Shown here piece after piece: positions 27,180-37,702 of a DNA stretch of 64,000 nt (position 1 is the stretch's first letter; the number at the start of each line of letters is the position of its first letter). Source of the DNA: Marinobacter psychrophilus (GTDB taxonomy: Bacteria; Pseudomonadota; Gammaproteobacteria; Pseudomonadales; Oleiphilaceae); assembly GCF_001043175.1 (NCBI RefSeq), contig NZ_CP011494.1, positions 2,232,001 through 2,296,000 on the forward strand. The letters are read 5' to 3'. The notes beneath the pieces were generated by a model. The model was not told where the DNA came from. It saw nothing but the letters and a program-made list of their open reading frames with translations, and did not search any database. Made by a program: the position numbers and the translations under genes.

Positions 27180-28231
27180 TGCGGGCTCCCGCTGCTGGCG
27201 ACATCCAGCGATTCCAGGTCAGCGCCAGTGGATTTCAAGCGACTGCCAAAGCGGCGAGGCTCTTTGTCACGGGGTTTCTCTCGTCCCCACACCGCCAGTG
27301 CGCGCTGACATCTCACTGCATGGGCCGCGCCACTGTCTGGTTCTATCAGCTGCCCCGGCAAACTCAGTCCATAGCGCACATCCAAACGTTGGCGGTCATC
27401 CACCAGAAACGCCAGATAACTTAAACGCATTTCGCTACTTGCGCCTATAAACGCTTGAAAGTCCAACCATTGCGGGTCACCGGTTTGCCCTTGCCAGTCT
27501 GCCACTACCAACTGCCCGGTCCGGGCAAATCGTTTCCACAGTACGCGCTGGCTGGAATCGCCTTCGCGCCAGGGCCGTAAATCGGCGCTGTCTGAACCGG
27601 CCTGAACACTCGCCACCGCCTCGTTTTCGCCGTCCTCGGCTGTGGCGCTCAGTTCGGGCACAGTGATGGGTTTTGCAAAGGCCAAGCCGGCTGACACCGG
27701 CCGCAACCAGGACCAAGCTTTCAACAGCCCAAAAGGATAACGGGTTTCTATTCGAATTCGGTCCGGGCGCACATAACCACGGCGCGGCGCCCAAACCAGC
27801 ACAGACACATCACGACTTTGGCCGGCTGGTACACTCACCCACACCGGCAAAGAACCCCCGCTGCTAACATGCACCGCAATGGCGTCGTCTTTACCAGCGG
27901 TCAGGCGCAAGCTGAACGGCACTGTGCCACCAGCAACCGCCTCTCCCGCCCGGCTCAATGCCAGAGTCAAACCTGCCAGATTACGGTGGGTCTGATGCAT
28001 AGCGCCGACAAACACTCCGCCAAGGACAAAGGTCAGCATATAAATCAGACTGTTTTGATAGTTGATGCCGGTAATCAGCATAATCAGTAGAAGAGCACCG
28101 AACATCACGCCGGCACCGGTAGGCAAAATGAACAGATTTTTCTGGCTGAACGTCTGGCGATCAGATCTGGGCAGGCGTCGATTCACCCAGCGCTGCCAAA
28201 AACCATCGATTGTCGGTTTCTTCATTGTCAT
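27176..28231 (-). CDS. DUF58 domain membrane protein
   Basis: A 351-aa protein with two close transmembrane helices near the N-terminus (about 31-75), then a soluble part containing the DUF58 signature around residues 215-235 (DLRPWREGDSSQRVLWKRFARTG, the conserved R-x-Y/W-x-x-G-D region). DUF58 proteins are usually encoded between a MoxR AAA+ ATPase and a TgpA-type transglutaminase. Here the transglutaminase follows with a 4-nt overlap, but no MoxR gene is upstream: pabB is read divergently from 28309. The biochemical role is unknown. Confidence 0.92.
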   Translation of the reverse strand: MTMKKPTIDGFWQRWVNRRLPRSDRQTFSQKNLFILPTGAGVMFGALLLIMLITGINYQNSLIYMLTFVLGGVFVGAMHQTHRNLAGLTLALSRAGEAVAGGTVPFSLRLTAGKDDAIAVHVSSGGSLPVWVSVPAGQSRDVSVLVWAPRRGYVRPDRIRIETRYPFGLLKAWSWLRPVSAGLAFAKPITVPELSATAEDGENEAVASVQAGSDSADLRPWREGDSSQRVLWKRFARTGQLVVADWQGQTGDPQWLDFQAFIGASSEMRLSYLAFLVDDRQRLDVRYGLSLPGQLIEPDSGAAHAVRCQRALAVWGREKPRDKEPRRFGSRLKSTGADLESLDVASSGSPQ

Positions 28232-28308
28232 AAATCCAGTATACGTAACAGCCTTTCGCGAATCGCCAGCGTATAGACAAATCGTCGAAGAAATTTTCCC
28301 TTAAAAGA

Positions 28309-29730
28309 ATGCGAGAGGTTTTCCCCTTGATAGCGGCTACACCCATCAGCGCTGATCAATTTGCCCGGCTTCAGGCCCATGCCAGCCAATGCAGCGACTT
28401 TATTTGCCTGGGAGCTCCCGGAGCGGAAACTGGCCGCGGTGAACGCTTTGGTTTCACCGCACTGGCAGCCCAGACCTTAGCGCTCACATGCAGCGATGTA
28501 TACGCCGACAAAGCCGCTCTGGCCCGTACTGCGCACTTTATGGAAAAACAGCTAGCGCAGATGGAAAGTCAGCATTCGCAGGTTGACGAGCCGGCGTCGC
28601 AAACGACACCCTGGCTAAATGGCGGCTGGCTGGGTTTTGCCAGTTACGAGTTGGGGTATCGGAATTTGAAAGCTCCGACGAATACGGCATCAACCACTTC
28701 ACCCAGCGCCGACCTCAATCCATTGCCCGCCATGCAAGCCGGTTTGTACCTGTGGATGGCCAGCTGCGATCGGCAAAACGAACAATATTACCTGTGGATT
28801 CATCCGCGGTGCGCAACGGCAACTCGGGCGCAACTTGCGGACTGGCAACAAAAAACCGCAGCTTCGCCCCTGCCCCAACAACACTGGCGCATGACCCAAG
28901 CCTTTGCGCCACGGCAATCAGCGGCAGATTTCATGGCCGGCGTTGAACGGGTGAAAGCGTACATTTTGGCGGGTGACTGCTATCAGGCCAATTTATCCCA
29001 GCAGTTCAGCGGGCAATACCTGGGCGACCCCTGGCGCGCCTATCAGGCCCTTGCCAGCGCGCACCCTACGCCCTACGGCGCCTTTTTACGGCTTGGCGAC
29101 CAGGCCATTGTCTCGGCCTCGCCGGAGCGTTTTCTTCAGATCAGCGGCGATACCGTGCGGACCAGCCCCATCAAAGGCACGCGGCCACGGGGCAAAAATA
29201 CCGAGCAGGATCGCGCCCTAGCGCAGGAATTGATGGATTCAGAAAAAGACCGGGCAGAAAATCTGATGATTGTGGATCTGCTACGCAACGATCTAGGCCT
29301 GAACGCGGCCACGGGGTCTGTGCGTGTGGATAAACTGTTTGCGCTGGAGTCTTACCGCAATGTGCACCACTTGGTAAGCCACATTCGCGCAACTCTGGCG
29401 CCCGGAGTATCACCGCTGCAGGCATTTTTCGATGCTTTTCCGGGTGGTTCAATTACCGGCGCGCCAAAAATTCGCGCCATGGAAATTATTCAGGAACTGG
29501 AGCCGCACTGGCGCGGCCCTTACTGCGGCTCAGTATTCCATCGCAACTTCGACGGCCAGCTAGACAGCAGCATCGCCATTCGCACCCTGGTGTGCGACAA
29601 CACCGGGACCATTCATTGCTGGGGCGGCGGCGGCATCGTCTCGGATTCAGAAGCCGAGAGCGAATATCAGGAAACCCTGACCAAAGTAAAACCGCTGATG
29701 GACTGCCTGGAAAAAGAAGGCGGGCTGTAG
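28309..29730 (+). CDS. pabB: aminodeoxychorismate synthase component I PabB
   Basis: Makes 4-amino-4-deoxychorismate from chorismate with ammonia supplied by the PabA glutaminase, for folate synthesis. 473 aa. The chorismate-binding domain carries ASPERFLQI, RTSPIKGTRPRG, ENLMIVDLLRNDLG and GGSITGAPKIRAMEII. The Lys in PIKGT is the PabB-type residue (TrpE has Ala in this position), which separates it from anthranilate synthase. It is one of three plus-strand genes in the first 54 kb, divergent from DUF58 and convergent with thrH. The ATG at 28309 lies 77 bp from the DUF58 start. Confidence 0.95.
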   Translation: MREVFPLIAATPISADQFARLQAHASQCSDFICLGAPGAETGRGERFGFTALAAQTLALTCSDVYADKAALARTAHFMEKQLAQMESQHSQVDEPASQTTPWLNGGWLGFASYELGYRNLKAPTNTASTTSPSADLNPLPAMQAGLYLWMASCDRQNEQYYLWIHPRCATATRAQLADWQQKTAASPLPQQHWRMTQAFAPRQSAADFMAGVERVKAYILAGDCYQANLSQQFSGQYLGDPWRAYQALASAHPTPYGAFLRLGDQAIVSASPERFLQISGDTVRTSPIKGTRPRGKNTEQDRALAQELMDSEKDRAENLMIVDLLRNDLGLNAATGSVRVDKLFALESYRNVHHLVSHIRATLAPGVSPLQAFFDAFPGGSITGAPKIRAMEIIQELEPHWRGPYCGSVFHRNFDGQLDSSIAIRTLVCDNTGTIHCWGGGGIVSDSEAESEYQETLTKVKPLMDCLEKEGGL

Positions 29731-29767
29731 GTATGAGGTATATAGGTAGGAGGTATATAGGCCCGCC
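29719..29767. repeat. inverted repeat and 15-bp tandem repeat at the pabB stop
   Basis: TAGGTATGAGGTATA at 29728-29742 is followed at once by TAGGTAGGAGGTATA (29743-29757), with one mismatch, immediately behind the pabB stop. The block is enclosed by GGCGGGC (29719-29725) and GCCCGCC (29761-29767), which could close a hairpin between the convergent genes pabB and thrH. Confidence 0.6.
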
Positions 29768-29807
29768 CTCAAACAACACAAATCCCGGTTCCAGATTTAA
29801 AAAGCAA

Positions 29808-30422
29808 TCAGGCGCTGTGCACCAGGCTGGCCTTCAAGAATTCCTGTTTCAAATCGTCAAACGTCTGCACGGCCGGGAACTGCGGAAATTCGTTGATCAC
29901 ATTTTGCGGCGCGTGGAACAAAATACCGGCTTCAGCCTGCGCCAGCATGGTGGTATCGTTGTACGAATCGCCGGCGGCAATCACCCGGTAATTCAGCAGC
30001 TGGAAGGCGCGAACCGACTGGCGTTTGGGGTCACGCTGGCGCAGCAGGTAGTTGGTAATCTGGCCGTTGTCCGCTACTTCCAGTTTGTGGCACAACAGCG
30101 CAGGATAGCCCAGCTTGGCCATCAACGGCATGGCAAATTCGTAGAAAGTGTCTGACAGAATCACTACCTGAAAGCGCTCTCGCAGCCAGTCCAGAAATTC
30201 TGCTGCACCGGGCAGCGGGTCCAGCCCGCCAATAACTTCCTGAATTTGTGGCAGGCCGTATCCGTGTTGGTCTAACAGCTTCAGGCGCTGCTTCATCAAT
30301 ACGTTGTAATCAGGAATATCGCGGGTGGTTGCCTTGAGTTCTTCAATGCCGGTTTTCTCCGCAAACGCAATCCAGATTTCTGGGATCAATACTCCTTCAA
30401 GATCAAGACATGCCAGTTCCAC
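29808..30422 (-). CDS. thrH: bifunctional phosphoserine phosphatase / homoserine phosphotransferase ThrH
   Basis: A HAD-superfamily enzyme of 204 aa. The nucleophile is Asp7 in LACLDLEGVLIPE (DxE instead of the usual DxD is the ThrH mark), motif II is VVILSDTFYEF, and motif III/IV is IAAGDSYNDTTML. In Pseudomonas aeruginosa ThrH transfers phosphate from phosphoserine to homoserine, bypassing ThrB. It is convergent with pabB (77 bp gap) and followed upstream by cysB on the same strand. Confidence 0.95.
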   Translation of the reverse strand: MELACLDLEGVLIPEIWIAFAEKTGIEELKATTRDIPDYNVLMKQRLKLLDQHGYGLPQIQEVIGGLDPLPGAAEFLDWLRERFQVVILSDTFYEFAMPLMAKLGYPALLCHKLEVADNGQITNYLLRQRDPKRQSVRAFQLLNYRVIAAGDSYNDTTMLAQAEAGILFHAPQNVINEFPQFPAVQTFDDLKQEFLKASLVHSA

Positions 30423-30542
30423 AGTGCTCTCCTGTATTATCTATAAGGGAAGATTCGGTTGCAGTCACAGTGCCCCGCACCCGCATTGGTTCGCTATGTT
30501 AGAAAAAACTGCCCAGAACTGCATCGCTCTGCAAACAACCCG

Positions 30543-31619
<1,077 letters not shown>

Positions 31620-31638
31620 TCATTCTTTTTTAGAATAA

Positions 31639-33768
31639 TTAATACTCAATCACCCGTCGAAACGGCGGCAGCGAATCCAGCAACAGCTGGCCATAGCGCC
31701 GCGCCACAATGCGCCGGTCCAGAATGGTCACCCGCCCGGTGTCTTCCTCGGTGCGCAGCAAGCGCCCTACTGCCTGAACCAGCTTAATAGAAGCTTCTGG
31801 CACGGTAATCTCCATAAACGGATTACCACCGCGCTGGGTCACCCACTCCGCCAGGCTGGCATCAATTGGGTCATCGGGTACTGAAAACGGCAAACGAGTA
31901 ATGACCACGTGGTGCAGATACTTACCCGGCAGGTCTATGCCCTCGGCAAAACTGGCAACACCAAACAACACGCTAGGCCGGCCGTCATCCACCCGCGCGC
32001 AGTGTTGGCGCAGCACTTCGCCTTTGGCCATGTCGTCCTGGGTAATAATCAGCCCGGGGTAGTCACCGGCTAAAGCGTCTCTTACCTGATGCATCTGCCG
32101 CCGCGACGTAAACAACACCAGAGTTGCAGTTTCCCCTTGCCACAGCGTGGGCAGGCGTTCAATCAGCTCTTCCAGAAAACCGTCGTCAGTGGGCATGGCC
32201 TTCATGGCCGGCACTTCCACCGTGGCCATCTGCTGGTAACGGAACGAGCTGGGCACCACCAGGTAGCGGGCGTCTTCCGGCAATCCCGCGCGGGAGCGAA
32301 GGCGATCAAATTTACCCAACGCAGTCAGCGTGGCGCTGGTTAATACAGAACCGTAGGCCCGCGACCACAGCCGCGTATACAGCAGGTCGTCGGCTAAAAC
32401 CGGCGAGCTGTAAAGAGTGATGTCCTCGCCGTGGTCCCAGCGCTGGCGCACTGTCCAGCGTGCCGGCGGCGGGCTTTTTGTTTCCTCGCACCAGGCCGCC
32501 CACAAGCGCAGCTGCTCTTCGGAGCGGCTGTGAAACGAACCAATCACCGGATACCAGGATTCTGCCGTTTCACGGTCAATATCGTGGGTTTTGCGCTCGT
32601 CAAAGGCACCCTGGAGTTCTTCAGCCAGAGCGCCCAAATGGCGCGAAAAATTAGCGCTGGCAATGCGCGCTTCCGCCGCCAGTTCCGCCATGTCGTCCGG
32701 CAGCTGACCTTCGGGATAGCGCCACTGGGCCGAGCGGCGCTCGTCGTTGAATTCCCAAGTAATATTGTGTTCGCAGTATTCGTATACCCGGGTGACCACC
32801 AGATCGACTTCCCGCGCGGCTTCGCTGATGCGCTCCAGAGTTTTTGCCCCCTGGGTGCCCGGGCTCAGGTAAGGCTGCATTTTTACCAGCATCTGCGACA
32901 GCTGTTTTAACCAGCTGCGAGTAGAGTTCAATGAAATAGATGCGGCAAAGTGATTCAGCGCTTTGTCTGGCAGGTGGTGGGCTTCGTCAAATATAAACAG
33001 GGCGTTTTCCGGCTCTGGCAGTATCGCACCGCCGCCCAAGGCCAGATCCGCCAGCACCAGGTCGTGGTTGGCTACGACTATATCGGCTGCGTCCAGATCT
33101 TTGCGGGCTTCAAAAAACGCACAGCTGTCAAAATAACTGCAGTGGCGATTGGTGCACTGGCGATGGTCGGTGGTTACCTGGCGCCAGATATCGTCCGGAA
33201 TCTGCTCCGGCCAGTGGTCGCGGTCGCCGTCCCACTTGCGCCCGCCGTAGCTGGCCAGCATTTCCTCGAAAAACGCGCGGGTACCGGGTTCCTCTTTACC
33301 CGGTGCATCCAGCAAAAACAGCGGCATGGTGTCACTGTCGCCATTGCCTTCGTCGTGCAAGCGACCTTCCAACCGAGACAGGCACAAATAGCGGCCACGG
33401 CCTTTAGCCAGGGTCCAGTTTATATCCAGCTTGCTGTGTTTTTTCAGGTCTGGCAGGTCTTTCAGAACTATCTGGTCTTGCAGCGCCACCGTGGCAGTGG
33501 AAATTACCAGAGTTTTGTTCAGGGCTTTAGCCACCGGAATAGCGGCAATCAGGTAGGCCAGAGTTTTACCGGTACCGGTACCGGCTTCTACCACGCAGGC
33601 CGAAGGCGGTGACGTACGCTGGCCATCGTTGTCGGTGATGTCGCCCATATAGCGGGCTATTTCGGCAATCATCAGGCGCTGGCCATAACGCGCGCGCACC
33701 TCCTTACCCGCCAACATATCGCGGTAAGCCTGCTGGATTTGCTGTTTGGTCTGTTCGCTCAGGGCCAT
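31639..33768 (-). CDS. dinG: ATP-dependent DNA helicase DinG
   Basis: A superfamily 2, XPD-like 5'-3' helicase involved in resolving R-loops and replication conflicts. 709 aa. Walker A is EAGTGTGKTLAY (61-72), Walker B is FDEAHHLPDKAL, and a group of cysteines (LCLSRLEG, then QCTNRHCSYFDSC) forms the [4Fe-4S] cluster. The motif VQAVGRLLRTEEDTG near the C-terminus is helicase motif VI. The ATG overlaps the stop of the GspB-like gene by 1 nt (TGATG), so it is translated from the same transcript. Confidence 0.95.
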   Translation of the reverse strand: MALSEQTKQQIQQAYRDMLAGKEVRARYGQRLMIAEIARYMGDITDNDGQRTSPPSACVVEAGTGTGKTLAYLIAAIPVAKALNKTLVISTATVALQDQIVLKDLPDLKKHSKLDINWTLAKGRGRYLCLSRLEGRLHDEGNGDSDTMPLFLLDAPGKEEPGTRAFFEEMLASYGGRKWDGDRDHWPEQIPDDIWRQVTTDHRQCTNRHCSYFDSCAFFEARKDLDAADIVVANHDLVLADLALGGGAILPEPENALFIFDEAHHLPDKALNHFAASISLNSTRSWLKQLSQMLVKMQPYLSPGTQGAKTLERISEAAREVDLVVTRVYEYCEHNITWEFNDERRSAQWRYPEGQLPDDMAELAAEARIASANFSRHLGALAEELQGAFDERKTHDIDRETAESWYPVIGSFHSRSEEQLRLWAAWCEETKSPPPARWTVRQRWDHGEDITLYSSPVLADDLLYTRLWSRAYGSVLTSATLTALGKFDRLRSRAGLPEDARYLVVPSSFRYQQMATVEVPAMKAMPTDDGFLEELIERLPTLWQGETATLVLFTSRRQMHQVRDALAGDYPGLIITQDDMAKGEVLRQHCARVDDGRPSVLFGVASFAEGIDLPGKYLHHVVITRLPFSVPDDPIDASLAEWVTQRGGNPFMEITVPEASIKLVQAVGRLLRTEEDTGRVTILDRRIVARRYGQLLLDSLPPFRRVIEY

Positions 33769-34532
33769 CAGCGCGGGCTCATCCAGTCGCGCATTATACC
33801 CAGTCGAAATTGTTGCCCTTGCCTGCTTAACACCACGCCATCCTCAGTAATTTCTTCCACCCGCAGGCCTTCAAAGCTATCGCCCGGCCGCAGATTCTGG
33901 TTATTGATCATTACCCTGCGGGCCTGTGGCACCGAGGCAAATATGTGACTGTTTACCGTCAAATCCGGCACGCTGCGCTGGAACGACAACGGCAGCTCAA
34001 CCAAGTGCGGAACACGCACCCCATCTGCGCTGCTTGCAGACGCCTCGGCGCCCGAGGAACCCAGCGGGCCAATCTGGCCCCAACCCTGGTTATTGCGATC
34101 AACCACACCGCTGTTGCCGTAGCCCGACGGCACAATCACCGTTGGTGATTGATACTCTGAAAAAAACGCTGATTGAACGTCTGCAGGCTGCGGCGCTGAA
34201 AACTCGTCCACAAGGCGCTCTTTAACAAGGCTCTCGTCAACAAGAATCTTTGCCGTAACACCCTCGCCCATTGCCGGCGCAGAAATTACAGCAACAGCAG
34301 CCAGCGTTTGTTCCGGCGCAGCCAGGTTCGTCACGGCGTCGTCTTGCGAGGGCCAAAACACATAGGCCAGTATCCCGGCATTTAGCAGCAAACCCGCTGC
34401 CAACAATGCCTGAACCGGCCAATGCCGCTTTGGCGGGAAATGAATAAGCTGCAGTTGGCGCCCCAAATCCGGCACTTTGCCTTGATGGCGCTCGCTCTCC
34501 GATTTACGCAGCGCATCTAATATATACGACAT
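33768..34532 (-). CDS. GspB-like type II secretion assembly protein
   Basis: A 254-aa bitopic membrane protein. The start MSYILDALRKSESERHQGKVPDL is the signature of the GspB/ExeB family, followed by one transmembrane helix (about 40-60). A Pro/Ser-rich periplasmic linker leads to the C-terminal T2SSB domain (about 175-250, LSFQRSVPDLTVNSHIFASVPQARRVMINNQNLRPGDSFEGLRVEEI). GspB partners the ATPase GspA in inserting the secretin into the envelope. The GspA-like gene is 3 bp upstream, but no other secretion genes are in the window. Confidence 0.9.
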   Translation of the reverse strand: MSYILDALRKSESERHQGKVPDLGRQLQLIHFPPKRHWPVQALLAAGLLLNAGILAYVFWPSQDDAVTNLAAPEQTLAAVAVISAPAMGEGVTAKILVDESLVKERLVDEFSAPQPADVQSAFFSEYQSPTVIVPSGYGNSGVVDRNNQGWGQIGPLGSSGAEASASSADGVRVPHLVELPLSFQRSVPDLTVNSHIFASVPQARRVMINNQNLRPGDSFEGLRVEEITEDGVVLSRQGQQFRLGIMRDWMSPR

Positions 34533-34535
34533 GCG

Positions 34536-36320
34536 CTAACCCTCCGGCGGCGCGGACGCCGCTGTATTAGTGGTCAGAGCGTCGCTTTTGCCTTGCAGGC
34601 GCGGCACCGCTGCGTTTAGGTCATTGTGCATCTGTATAACCGTCATGGTGCCGGCCACACCGTCTTCGGTCAAACCCTTCCGGCTCTGGTACCAGCGCAC
34701 TTGGTCTTTGCTGGAGCGCCGCTTTAGCTCGGCATTGAGTGCGTCGTCGTCAGCGGTCAAACGGTCCACCAATTCCATCATGCGCGCGCTCAACCACAGG
34801 TTTTCGCCGTTGTCGCCGCTGAAAGGGCTGTTTGGGCGCAGGTATTCCGGGTACTGCCACAATACTCGATAGTGCCCGAACCATAGCGGTTCCAGATCGC
34901 TAAAGGCAACGCTCACCGGCCCCTGCTGCGTCAGCAGGTCGGCCTGCTGCTGATGCAAACGCCGCAATACCACGTAGCGGTCGCCAGTATCACTGGCGCC
35001 GCTTTGCAAGCGGTTCTCTGATTCGTCCCTTAATCCGCCCCTTAATCTTAATATGGCCGGCCGGTCAATCAGCTCCAGGCTAAGCCGGGTTCCGGTGCGC
35101 TCCAGGCAGCCAAGCCCCTCAGCCCGGGCAAAAAAACAGGCTATGGGCGCTTGTTGCGGCTGATAATCAATCTGCCAGGCGCCAAATAACTGCACAAACG
35201 CCGCCGAAAGTTCGAGACTGTGTACCTGTAGTTCAAACTTCGTCAGTCCATCAGCACTGCCGGCTGTTTCGGCAACCGTTGCCGGCGCGGCCGTATCGCG
35301 TTTTATACGCCCACTGCGCGGAGTCACTTCGTCGTCCGCTGGTGCCGATGCTGCTACTGGGCTTTGTTCAGCAGCCGGGGAGGCAATAAGCCCGTCAAAA
35401 TCGCCATTACTCCATCGCTGTACGGCCCACAGGGTTAACACCACGGCCAACAAAAGGGACGCCAAAAGCGGGCCGAGGCTTCGGAGCCTGGATACTCCCA
35501 GCCCGCTGTAAGGATGGCTGCCGCGAACCTCTCTCGCCGCAATGCGGATGTGAACCGCAGTAATTTCGTGTTCGCTCTCGGCGTAGGCGCCCAACAACGC
35601 GCGATCACTGATCAGGTTAATCAGTCGCGGTATGCCCTGGCTTTCACGGAATAAGCGCCGCCTGGCAGCGCGGCTAAACAATTCGCCGCGCACACCGGCA
35701 ACACTGAGCCGGTAACGCAAATACGCGGCCAACTCCTGGCGATTGATCGCTTTAAGGTGATAACGCGCCGTGATGCGCTGATTCAGCTGCCGCAGCTGCG
35801 GTAACGCAAGAATGGTTTGCAGCTCGGGCTGGCCCAGCAGCACAATCTGCAACAGTTTCTTCTCGGCGGTTTCCAGGTTGGTCAGCAGGCGCAACTGTTC
35901 GAGCACACCCGCTGACAAATTCTGTGCCTCGTCAATAATTAGAACTTTGTGCCGACCGTCAGCGTGGGCTTGAAGCAGATGGTGGTTGATCAGGTCTACC
36001 AGCTGTTTGATGCTGGCGTCGTCGCGGTGGGGTATTTCCAACTCGTCGCAGATCACCATCAGCATTTCAGCGGCAGACAGACGCGGGTTGATAATCAACG
36101 CAATATCGGCATTTTGCGGCGCATTTTCAATAAAACAGCGGCAAATGGTGGTTTTTCCTGTCCCCACTTCCCCAGTAATCACAATAAAACCACCCTGCCC
36201 GGGAATGCCATACATCAGGTGCGCGAGGGCTTCTTTATGACGCTCACTGAGGTACAAATAGCGCGGGTCAGGCGCTATGGAAAAGGGGGGCTCGCGAAAA
36301 CCGAAGAAGTCGTAATACAT
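34536..36320 (-). CDS. ExeA/GspA-like AAA ATPase with peptidoglycan-binding domain
   Basis: 594 aa. The cytoplasmic AAA domain starts MYYDFFGFREPPFSIAPDPRYLYLSERHKEAL, with Walker A GEVGTGKTT (50-58), Walker B VLIIDEAQNLS (about 125-135) and the C-terminal AAA lid. One transmembrane helix (about 285-305) leads to a periplasmic region ending in a peptidoglycan-binding type 1 domain (about 525-575, VRWYQSRKGLTEDGVAGTMTVIQM). ExeA/GspA uses this to open the cell wall for the type II secretin. It is co-transcribed with the GspB-like gene (3-bp gap) and dinG. Confidence 0.93.
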   Translation of the reverse strand: MYYDFFGFREPPFSIAPDPRYLYLSERHKEALAHLMYGIPGQGGFIVITGEVGTGKTTICRCFIENAPQNADIALIINPRLSAAEMLMVICDELEIPHRDDASIKQLVDLINHHLLQAHADGRHKVLIIDEAQNLSAGVLEQLRLLTNLETAEKKLLQIVLLGQPELQTILALPQLRQLNQRITARYHLKAINRQELAAYLRYRLSVAGVRGELFSRAARRRLFRESQGIPRLINLISDRALLGAYAESEHEITAVHIRIAAREVRGSHPYSGLGVSRLRSLGPLLASLLLAVVLTLWAVQRWSNGDFDGLIASPAAEQSPVAASAPADDEVTPRSGRIKRDTAAPATVAETAGSADGLTKFELQVHSLELSAAFVQLFGAWQIDYQPQQAPIACFFARAEGLGCLERTGTRLSLELIDRPAILRLRGGLRDESENRLQSGASDTGDRYVVLRRLHQQQADLLTQQGPVSVAFSDLEPLWFGHYRVLWQYPEYLRPNSPFSGDNGENLWLSARMMELVDRLTADDDALNAELKRRSSKDQVRWYQSRKGLTEDGVAGTMTVIQMHNDLNAAVPRLQGKSDALTTNTAASAPPEG

Positions 36321-36383
36321 GAATACGCTAATATCCCGTTTGGCTAATTCATGAACCTGTTGAGCGAGAGGCCCCTTAACTCA

Positions 36384-37232
36384 TTAGAAGTCATCAAGCA
36401 TCAGGTCGTCACTGTCGTCGGCGGCAAACGGATCCCGCTGTACCTTGCCGTCGTTAATCAGGAATTCACGGCGCTGCATATATGCATTGCGAAAAAACAC
36501 GTAACGGTCACCGGAAATCAGCTTTTCAACCGGAATCAAGTCAGCCCGCACATCTACCAGCTGCAAGCCACGAGCGTACCCGTTGTATGGATTTTCAATG
36601 TCGTCCCAGCTGGATGGCAACAAAAAGCTGTCAACACCAAAGCCTGCAAAATCTCGCGGGTTGGATGGCCCCAGCACGGGCAGCATTAAGTAGGAGCCTG
36701 CGCCCGTACCCCAGTGGCCCAGGGTTTGGCCGAAATCTTCCGGACGCTCGGGCAAGTCCCAGGCGGTGGCCACATCAAACACGCCCGCTAGCCCGAATAC
36801 CGTGTTAAAGGTAAAACGACCTGCAGCCACGACGGCCGACTCCAGCTTGAGCTGCAGCACGCTGTTGGTAAAATTGCCAAGTTCACCCAAATTACTGAAC
36901 ACATTGGTAACGCCACGGTCCGCGAACTCCGGCATAATCGCACGGTAAGTTTGGGCGATCGGCTTCAGCAACCAGCGATCCAGACTTTCGTTAAACGCAA
37001 ACACCTTGCGGTTCCAGTTTTCATAGGGATCACGCTTGTGCTTGCTAGAGTTCGTCGTCAAAGACGCAGATTCAGTCACCCCTTCACTTACCCTTTGGCC
37101 TGTGGTTTGTATCGATTCCTGGGCCTGGGCCTGGGCTTGGCCGGATGCGAATAACAGCATCAAAGCCAGCGTTATCGAGGCACCACAGGGAAGCACAAAC
37201 CGTGAGTAGGGCCGTAGACTAAATTGAATCAT
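36384..37232 (-). CDS. mlaA: MlaA (VacJ) outer-membrane lipid asymmetry protein
   Basis: Removes phospholipids from the outer leaflet of the outer membrane and hands them to MlaC. 282 aa. Visible motifs are DPYENWNRKVFAFNESLDRWLLKP, GVTNVFSNLGELGNFTNSVLQ and PEDFGQTLGHWGTGAGSYLMLPVLGPSNPRDFAG, the core of the family. The N-terminal hydrophobic stretch (about 15-35) ends in AQAQAQ and looks like a type I signal. I see no lipobox, although most MlaA proteins are lipoproteins. The C-terminus is acidic. It stands alone, divergent from the thioesterase gene. Confidence 0.93.
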   Translation of the reverse strand: MIQFSLRPYSRFVLPCGASITLALMLLFASGQAQAQAQESIQTTGQRVSEGVTESASLTTNSSKHKRDPYENWNRKVFAFNESLDRWLLKPIAQTYRAIMPEFADRGVTNVFSNLGELGNFTNSVLQLKLESAVVAAGRFTFNTVFGLAGVFDVATAWDLPERPEDFGQTLGHWGTGAGSYLMLPVLGPSNPRDFAGFGVDSFLLPSSWDDIENPYNGYARGLQLVDVRADLIPVEKLISGDRYVFFRNAYMQRREFLINDGKVQRDPFAADDSDDLMLDDF

Positions 37233-37273
37233 ATTAAGCTCTTTGCATTCTATATTTATAAACGGAGAAATCG

Positions 37274-37681
37274 ATGTCGGTACCGGGAAATCTTGTCAGC
37301 ACAATCACCGCTCCCCTGCGCTGGGGTGATATGGACGCCTACGGGCACGCCAACAACACAGTGTACTTCCGCTTCTTTGAGGAAGCTCGGATTGTCTGGC
37401 TGGCCGACATCAAAATCGGCATGAATGGTCCTACTGGGCCCATCATTATTAAGACGAGCGCGACCTTTCTAAAGGAATTGAAGCACCCCGCCAACTTGGT
37501 GATTACCACCTACGCCGACAAAGCCGGCAACACCAGCCTTGACACCTACCACGAGATAAAAGGCGCCGAAAGCGGGCAACTGTACGCAGAGGGGTACGCA
37601 AAGCTGGTATGGTTTGATCACAACACCCGCAGTTCCTGCCCTTTGCCGGACGCCCTACGCGCACTTGCCACAAACGCCTGA
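37274..37681 (+). CDS. acyl-CoA thioesterase, 4HBT/YbgC type
   Basis: A 135-aa hot-dog-fold thioesterase. The catalytic region WGDMDAYGHANNTVYFRFFEEAR carries the conserved Asp and the HxNN motif that define the 4-hydroxybenzoyl-CoA thioesterase family. The substrate cannot be assigned. The ATG at 37274 is 41 bp from the divergent mlaA start. It is followed by a terminator shared with the convergent FabH-like gene. Confidence 0.9.
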   Translation: MSVPGNLVSTITAPLRWGDMDAYGHANNTVYFRFFEEARIVWLADIKIGMNGPTGPIIIKTSATFLKELKHPANLVITTYADKAGNTSLDTYHEIKGAESGQLYAEGYAKLVWFDHNTRSSCPLPDALRALATNA

Positions 37682-37702
37682 ACGGCATGAATGCTTTAAC
37701 AC

